From the NCBI RefSeq assembly GCF_002105285.1, contig NZ_MUHR01000020.1:51530-115529 (forward strand): a stretch of 64,000 nucleotides of DNA, in the 5' to 3' direction. Under the pieces are notes generated by a model. That model was not told the origin of the DNA. It saw nothing but the letters and a program-made list of their open reading frames with translations, and did no database searches. The stretch comes from Planktotalea arctica. GTDB taxonomy: Bacteria > Pseudomonadota > Alphaproteobacteria > Rhodobacterales > Rhodobacteraceae. Of the stretch, positions 58,847-64,000 are shown piece after piece (position 1 is the first letter of the stretch; every line of letters starts with the position of its first letter). A program made the position numbers and the translations under genes.

Positions 58847-59539
58847 ATGACAAACACAGGGCCGGCACACGGCCACGGATCTAAAGCTGTCATTTTCTTT
58901 TCAGCGGCATTCCTTCTTGTGACAAGCGTTTCCTTGCTCCGGGCATCGGTTTCGCAATCAGATGATTGCTATCGAGCTGCCTGGTTTGCGGCGCATGAAA
59001 CAAATGTTCCGGTAAATGTACTGCTCGCGATCGCGCGCACCGAAACGGGCCGGAAGGTAGAGGGGAAAACCCAGCCTTGGCCGTGGGCGATTAACGTCGC
59101 TGGAAAGGGCAGTTGGCTTGCCACCGAAGCGGAGTTGTTGGAAAAGGCGTTATCGCTAATTGCGTCTGGTGAGCGGCGTTTTGATGTGGGTTTTTTTCAA
59201 CTGAACTATCATTGGCACAACGAAGGTTTCGCCAGTTTGGACGAAATGATCTCACCAAGGACGAATGCACTTTATGCTGCGCGCTTTTTGAAATCACTTC
59301 ATGCCGAGTTCGGGAATTGGGTTGCTGCCGCCGGAGCATATCATTCGCGTACAGAAGCTTTGGCGAACATTTATAAAGCAAAATTCCTTCAGCATTACGA
59401 CGATAATGATGCGCCAATAATGGACCATGCGCGACAAACGAGCGTGACGTCAAAGCCGCGCATGAACACCTACCCTTTACTTCATGCAACTTCAGGTACT
59501 GCACACCTCGGTTCACTCGTCCCAAGTGCGTCCCGGTGA
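58847..59539 (+). CDS. SLT-domain transglycosylase of the flagellar cluster
   Basis: About 230 residues from ATG 58847 (ATG 58814 also possible). An N-terminal hydrophobic export segment (AVIFFSAAFLLVTSVSLLRA) precedes an SLT lysozyme-like domain. The catalytic Glu is in LLAIARTETGRKVEGK, with FDVGFFQLNYHWHN and AAGAYHSRTE completing the fold. It probably opens peptidoglycan for the rod, like SltF of R. sphaeroides, complementing the rod-binding-only FlgJ encoded upstream. The C-terminal ~45 residues are low-complexity. Confidence 0.87.
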   Translation: MTNTGPAHGHGSKAVIFFSAAFLLVTSVSLLRASVSQSDDCYRAAWFAAHETNVPVNVLLAIARTETGRKVEGKTQPWPWAINVAGKGSWLATEAELLEKALSLIASGERRFDVGFFQLNYHWHNEGFASLDEMISPRTNALYAARFLKSLHAEFGNWVAAAGAYHSRTEALANIYKAKFLQHYDDNDAPIMDHARQTSVTSKPRMNTYPLLHATSGTAHLGSLVPSASR

Positions 59540-59575
59540 GCATGCGAAGCATCATCAAAATTCTGGAGCGTCGTT

Positions 59576-61651
59576 TTGGCTAAATTCGGTTTTAACCCAA
59601 CTATATTGCTCGCACTTGCCCTGATGGGCGTCATTATCATGATGATTCTGCCGATGCCTGCATTTGTTTTGGATATGGGCCTCGCGATCTCCTTTGGCCT
59701 TGCGATTCTCATTTTCACGATCACGCTTTTCGTCGAGCGTCCGCTGGACTTTTCGTCCTTCCCAACCGTTCTGTTGGCGTCATTGATGCTGCGGCTGTCT
59801 CTCAATATTTCTTCCACCAAGCTAATTATTGGTCAGGGCCATACGGGGACTGGCGCTGCGGGCGGAGTGATCGAAGGCTTCGCAAGTTTCGTGATGGGCG
59901 GCAGCGTGTTTTTGGGACTGGTCGTATTTGGCGTTCTGCTCATCGTGAATTTCATGGTGATTACCAAGGGCGCAACACGTATGGCCGAAGTCGGTGCGCG
60001 ATTTGCGTTAGATGGCATGCCCGGCAAACAGCTCGCTATTGACAGTGATATGTCAGCAGGCGCGATTGATCACGCGGAGGCTAAAGCGCGTCGTGAGCGT
60101 GATCAACAGGAAACGACATTTTTCGGTTCGCTTGACGGCGCATCCAAGTTTGTGAAGGGCGACGCTGTCGCCGGTTTGCTTATTACGCTGTTGAACTTTG
60201 TCATGGGCTTGATCATGGGTGCAGCCGTACACGGGATGCCCTTGTCTGAGGCGTTTGAAACCTATGCGATCTTGACCGTTGGCGACGGTCTGGTGTCCCA
60301 AATTCCGGCGGTCATCATCTCTATCTCTGCCGCTTTGCTTCTGGCCCGAGGCGGGGCCGTCGGTGCAACGGACATCACGTTGTTTTCTCAGCTTGGCAGA
60401 CATCCTGCAGCTTTGTTGACTGTCGGGCTTTTGATGTTGCTTTTCGCTTTGGTGCCGGGCTTGCCTTTTGTGCCTTTTCTGCTGGGCGGGGCGGGCCTGA
60501 TTTTTGCGGCCTGGTACATGCAGAAATCCCAAAAGGTGCAAACGGACAAAGAGGCAAGCGATGCTTTGGAGACCGAAACAGTGGCCGCAGAAGAGACGAT
60601 GGCCGATATCCTTGATCTGGACGATATTCACGTTCAATTTGCGCCTGATCTCATTGATATGGTGATTGATCCGGGAACGGGCCTCGACGCGCGTATTCGC
60701 AATATGCGCACCCATGTCGCCCAAGAGTTCGGTCTGGTGATGCCAGAGCTTCGGTTGACGGATGATCCGGGGCTTCCGAGCGGGACATATCGCATTAAGA
60801 TTCATGGTGTCGAGCAAGCACGCGGTGTTGTTCGTCCACACAAGTTGCTGGCGTTGGTCGATGGAAAAGAAGGCGCAAACGGAGAGGATCCGGTTCAAGA
60901 GCCAGTCTATGGTGCGCCTGCCATCTGGATCGAACAACAGGCACAGGAAGAAGCTGCGCTTGCAGGGCAGACTGTGGTGGCCCCTTGCGAGGTGCTCGCA
61001 ACGCATTTGCTGGAGTGTTTGCGTAAGAATTTGAGCAGATTGTTAACGTTCAAATCCCTACAACGCTTGATCGATGAACTGGTCAATTTGAGTGATGCTA
61101 AACGTGCGGACGCGAACCGAAGGCTTTTGGACGAGCTGGTTCCCGACAAGGTGCCTCTTGATGTTCTTCACTCTGTTTTAAGATTGCTGCTGGCAGAGCA
61201 GGTTTCAATTCGCAACCTTCCCATAATCATTGAAACAATTGCAAAGGCGCGCCCGATTCATGGCAGTGCAGAAGCGACTTGTGAATTTGTGCGCCAAGCG
61301 CTTGGCTTTCAATTGATCTCGAATCTGAAACGGTCTGACGGGACCATCCCGCTTATCCAGCTTGCGCCAGAGTGGGAGCAAACGTTCAGCACTTACCAAC
61401 TGGACGCTGAACAAGGGGTGGCGAATATCGCCTTGCCACCTGATTTGTTCAGCAAATTGGTCTCTTCCGTTGGCGAACAAGTTTCTGAGCAGGCTGAAAG
61501 AGGCGTGTCGCCGGCAATCGTCACCTCGACGCAGCGCCGGCGGTTCGTGCGCGCGGTTATTGCGGCTAGGGGAATTACCGTGCCGGTTTTGTCCTTTGAA
61601 GAAATCGGAAGCGAAGCGGCGCCATCTATCGTTGGCGTGGCAGCGGCATGA
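59576..61651 (+). CDS. flhA: Flagellar export gate protein FlhA
   Basis: 691 residues. The start is a TTG with GGAG 8 bases upstream; no ATG fits. Eight transmembrane segments (about 1-310) include the FHIPEP-type blocks VLLASLMLRLSLNISSTKL and VVITKGATRMAEVGARFALDGMPGKQLAIDSD. A linker and the large cytosolic domain (about 330-691) follow. FlhA forms the nonameric export ring that docks chaperone-substrate complexes. fliR and flhB follow with overlaps. Confidence 0.96.
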   Translation: MAKFGFNPTILLALALMGVIIMMILPMPAFVLDMGLAISFGLAILIFTITLFVERPLDFSSFPTVLLASLMLRLSLNISSTKLIIGQGHTGTGAAGGVIEGFASFVMGGSVFLGLVVFGVLLIVNFMVITKGATRMAEVGARFALDGMPGKQLAIDSDMSAGAIDHAEAKARRERDQQETTFFGSLDGASKFVKGDAVAGLLITLLNFVMGLIMGAAVHGMPLSEAFETYAILTVGDGLVSQIPAVIISISAALLLARGGAVGATDITLFSQLGRHPAALLTVGLLMLLFALVPGLPFVPFLLGGAGLIFAAWYMQKSQKVQTDKEASDALETETVAAEETMADILDLDDIHVQFAPDLIDMVIDPGTGLDARIRNMRTHVAQEFGLVMPELRLTDDPGLPSGTYRIKIHGVEQARGVVRPHKLLALVDGKEGANGEDPVQEPVYGAPAIWIEQQAQEEAALAGQTVVAPCEVLATHLLECLRKNLSRLLTFKSLQRLIDELVNLSDAKRADANRRLLDELVPDKVPLDVLHSVLRLLLAEQVSIRNLPIIIETIAKARPIHGSAEATCEFVRQALGFQLISNLKRSDGTIPLIQLAPEWEQTFSTYQLDAEQGVANIALPPDLFSKLVSSVGEQVSEQAERGVSPAIVTSTQRRRFVRAVIAARGITVPVLSFEEIGSEAAPSIVGVAAA

Positions 61652-62409
61652 ACGCTTTGCTACCTTCACTTTGGGAGCCGTTGGTCTTCGGTTTCCTTGC
61701 AATGCTGTTTCGGGTCTCCGCGCTTGTGGCGATGCTGCCCGCGTTGGGAGAGGCCTCCATCCCTGCGCGGATCAAGCTTGGTTTGGCAATCTGCATGACG
61801 ATGGTGATTTACCCGATCATTCCCTTGCCGGATGTGCAGGCAATAGAGGGTGCCGAGCGGTATGGGTTGTTGCTCTCGGAGATTGGTGTCGGCCTTTGGT
61901 TCGGGCTCTTACTTCGTGTTTTTGTGTTTTGTTTGCAAACCGCAGGTTCCATCGCTGCGCAATCGACATCGCTGTCTCAAATTTTGGGAACAGCCGGTGT
62001 CGAGCCGTTGCCGGCGATGGGCCACGTGATCACGATGGCTGGTTTGACGCTAGCGCTGACGCTTGGCTTACACGTGAGCGCCGCGCAATATTTGATTGGG
62101 TCTTATGCGCTTTTCCCGATGGGCGATTTTCCTGATTTGGGGGCTTTGGCTGAAACCGGAGTCGCACAGATCGCATGGGGCTTTAAGCTGGCTTTTACCT
62201 TGGCTGCGCCGTTCATCATTCTTTCGCTGCTCTATAACCTCACGTTGGGGGTTATAAACCGAGCGATGCCTCAACTGATGGTCGCGTTTGTTGGCGCACC
62301 TGTGATCACGGCAGGAGCTCTCTTTTTGTTGGCCATCGCGATACCGTCGATGCTTGGCACGTGGGTTGACGCTCTGTTCGGCTTTCTCGCTACTGGCGAG
62401 CTACGCTGA
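61648..62409 (+). CDS. fliR: Flagellar export gate protein FliR
   Basis: 253 residues with about six hydrophobic segments. ALVAMLPALGEASIPARIKLGLA, GLLLRVFVFCLQTAGSIAAQ and YNLTLGVINRAMPQLMVAFVGAPV are FliR signatures. It is part of the FliPQR core of the export gate. The ATG overlaps the flhA stop (ATGA) and the stop overlaps flhB (TGATG). Confidence 0.95.
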   Translation: MNALLPSLWEPLVFGFLAMLFRVSALVAMLPALGEASIPARIKLGLAICMTMVIYPIIPLPDVQAIEGAERYGLLLSEIGVGLWFGLLLRVFVFCLQTAGSIAAQSTSLSQILGTAGVEPLPAMGHVITMAGLTLALTLGLHVSAAQYLIGSYALFPMGDFPDLGALAETGVAQIAWGFKLAFTLAAPFIILSLLYNLTLGVINRAMPQLMVAFVGAPVITAGALFLLAIAIPSMLGTWVDALFGFLATGELR

Positions 62410-63488
62410 TGTCCGAGCAAGACGAAGCAGCGGAAAAGAGTCACGAGCCGACGCAGAAAAAACTGGATGATGCGCGCAAGAAAGGTGAAGTTGCGCGTTC
62501 CAATGATGTGAATGTGGCCTTGTCGTATTTTGGCTTTTGGCTTTTCCTGATCATGGCAGGTGGTTCGTCCGCCTCCAGTCTCGGCACAAGTTTGCAGCTG
62601 GGGCTAAGCGGAGCTTTTGCTAGTGGCCGGCTTCTGAACTTTAGTTCAGGTTATTTCGCGCCATTTCTGTTGGAAGCTGGAGCCTTTGTCGGGCTGTCTT
62701 GTGCCATCCCTGCCGGGCTAATTGTGCTTGGCCTTCTTGCGCAACGGGCGCTGCTTTTCACACCGAGTAAACTACAACCTAAGTTGTCACGGATTTCCCT
62801 TCTAAAGAACACGCAGAACAAATTCGGGCGGGCAGGTCTGTTCGAGTTTGCAAAGAGTTTTACCAAACTGTTGGTCTATTCGCTTTGCCTTACGCTCTTT
62901 CTAATGTGGAACTTTGACATTGTTGTCGGCGCTTCGGCAGGCAGTGATCGCAGCGCGCTTCTTGCTTTGTTCGATCTGTTGACGTCGTTCCTGATTTTGA
63001 CCGTGATGATGGCCACTGCCATCGCCGCTTTGGATTTTGGTTGGCAAGCCTTCGAACATCAACGCAAGAACCGCATGTCGCATAAAGAAATGCGTGATGA
63101 ATCCAAGGAAAGCGAAGGTGATCCATATCTCAAGCAGGCCCGCCGGATGCGCGCGCAAGAGGTGGCTCATAATCAGATGATGGCAGATGTGCCGAGGGCT
63201 GACGTGATCATCGTAAACCCCACACATTACGCTGTTGCATTAAAGTGGGAGGGTTCTCGCAGCAAAGCTCCGATTTGCGTGGCAAAGGGTGTCGATGAAG
63301 TCGCATTGCGCATTCGTGCTATCGCTAAAGAATCCAGCATTCCTATACACACTGACCCTCCGACGGCGCGCGCGCTTTATGCTGTTGTGGACACTGGCCA
63401 GGAAATTCACCCCGAGCACTACACCGCGGTCGCAGTCGCCATTCAATTTTCTGAAGTCTTGCGGCGGAAAAAGAGGACACGGAAATGA
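62409..63488 (+). CDS. flhB: Flagellar export switch protein FlhB
   Basis: 359 residues: a charged N-terminus (EKSHEPTQKKLDDARKKGEVARSNDV), four transmembrane helices (about 30-220) and a cytosolic domain with the autocleavage site NPTH at residues 270-273. FlhB cleavage, triggered through FliK, switches export from hook to filament subunits. It overlaps fliR and the following small gene. Confidence 0.97.
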   Translation: MSEQDEAAEKSHEPTQKKLDDARKKGEVARSNDVNVALSYFGFWLFLIMAGGSSASSLGTSLQLGLSGAFASGRLLNFSSGYFAPFLLEAGAFVGLSCAIPAGLIVLGLLAQRALLFTPSKLQPKLSRISLLKNTQNKFGRAGLFEFAKSFTKLLVYSLCLTLFLMWNFDIVVGASAGSDRSALLALFDLLTSFLILTVMMATAIAALDFGWQAFEHQRKNRMSHKEMRDESKESEGDPYLKQARRMRAQEVAHNQMMADVPRADVIIVNPTHYAVALKWEGSRSKAPICVAKGVDEVALRIRAIAKESSIPIHTDPPTARALYAVVDTGQEIHPEHYTAVAVAIQFSEVLRRKKRTRK

Positions 63489-63820
63489 AGCAGAAATGGG
63501 CCGAACTGGCAAAGTTGGCAAATCTTGTTTTTGACAGCGAACTTCGTAAGTCGTCAGAGCTTCGTCAGGCACAAGCAAACCTCGGTCTTAAACGACGCCG
63601 ATTGGATGTGATGAATCGCAAAGCGCTTGATGCACTTGTGAACCCGCATCCCGTTCATCGGCACGATGGTGATGTTCTATGGCAAGCATGGGTAGGACAG
63701 AACGCGCGAGCAATCGGTTTAGAGCAAGCGAAACTACGGGCATTGACTGAAATTCATAAATCAAAACTTCGTAAGGCGTTCGGTCGCAAAAGTGTGCTCG
63801 AAGAGCTTGCTCTCCGATAG
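63485..63820 (+). CDS. Small charged helical protein downstream of flhB, unknown
   Basis: 111 residues from an ATG overlapping the flhB stop (ATGA), so translation is coupled. It is rich in Lys, Arg, Leu and Ala, with likely long helices (ELRKSSELRQAQANLGLKRRRL and EQAKLRALTEIHKSKLRKAFGRK). No signal peptide, membrane segment or cysteine is present. Its size and coiled-coil character are like FliJ, the export ATPase stalk, but sequence identity is not evident. A flagellar export role is inferred only from position. Confidence 0.65.
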   Translation: MKQKWAELAKLANLVFDSELRKSSELRQAQANLGLKRRRLDVMNRKALDALVNPHPVHRHDGDVLWQAWVGQNARAIGLEQAKLRALTEIHKSKLRKAFGRKSVLEELALR

Positions 63821-64000
63821 ACTCAGCTATGCCACCGCATATGGGTGCAGCTATGGGGGGGCATACAACATGTAGAAAGCTGGCCGATCGGCACATATCA
63901 ATCATCGTGAGGGGTTAGTTGCATTCAAGGATAAGTAATTGAAATAAAACATAATTTTACTTTTTTCATCTTTTTTGAAGATTCCTGAAAAAAGCGCTTG

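Overview
The window reads as chromosomal backbone DNA from a marine Rhodobacteraceae (Roseobacter-group) alphaproteobacterium. This is inferred from the gene set and not from a database search. The indicators are an ECF sigma factor/ChrR pair of the singlet-oxygen type, FlaF/FlbT flagellin regulators, a DUF3035 (BamF-type) lipoprotein, a DUF1674 SdhAF4-like protein, a pair of M16 peptidases, and the unbroken order dnaA-dnaN-recF-gyrB. No phage, insertion sequence, CRISPR array, tRNA or rRNA gene was seen. Genes are tightly packed, with many 4-bp ATGA/GTGA or TGATG overlaps that suggest translational coupling.

Layout. 1-2.2 kb: the end of an unidentified gene, then a LysR regulator divergent from an SbtA-type bicarbonate transporter. 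2.2-6.7 kb (minus strand): an rbfA...truB...rpsO translation cluster interrupted by a NAGPA-type protein, DUF1643, DUF5665 and an RTX repeat protein. 6.7-8.0 kb: dapB and a small secreted protein. 8.0-16.9 kb: SdhAF4-like gene, rRNA methyltransferase, heparinase II/III-like gene, purH, lspA, bamF-like lipoprotein and two M16 peptidases. 16.9-20.0 kb: exported alpha/beta hydrolase divergent from a membrane-anchored AraC regulator, then dapA. 20.2-25.8 kb: lytic transglycosylase, mlaA, mlaC and a PBP1A-type penicillin-binding protein. 26.1-30.9 kb: glnK-amtB, mutL and rmuC.

30.9-36.9 kb is the most coherent accessory system. chrR and rpoE are divergent from a five-gene operon (FAD-dependent oxidoreductase, DUF1365, MFS transporter, DUF3833, SDR). 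The 155-bp space between rpoE and this operon holds two divergent sites matching the known TGATCC-N18-TAAGA class of sigma-E promoters, both with an 18-bp spacer. This points to one photo-oxidative or lipid stress regulon.

37.0-41.6 kb: a saccharopine dehydrogenase pair (one fungal Lys1-like), a histidine phosphatase, an M20 amidohydrolase and a thioesterase. 41.6-52.9 kb: gyrB, recF, dnaN, dnaA, rpsT, an enoyl-CoA hydratase, mutM, ubiE and ubiB. 52.9-63.8 kb: a flagellar cluster comprising flgD and fliK (minus strand), then rod-binding protein, FlgN-like protein, flagellin, flaF, flbT, DUF1217 protein, SLT transglycosylase, flhA, fliR, flhB and a small unknown protein.

The strongest unexplained signals are in regulatory DNA or RNA: mutually exclusive inverted repeats in the long flagellin leader, the divergent sigma-E promoters, and a helically phased AGGACA array in front of the membrane AraC regulator.
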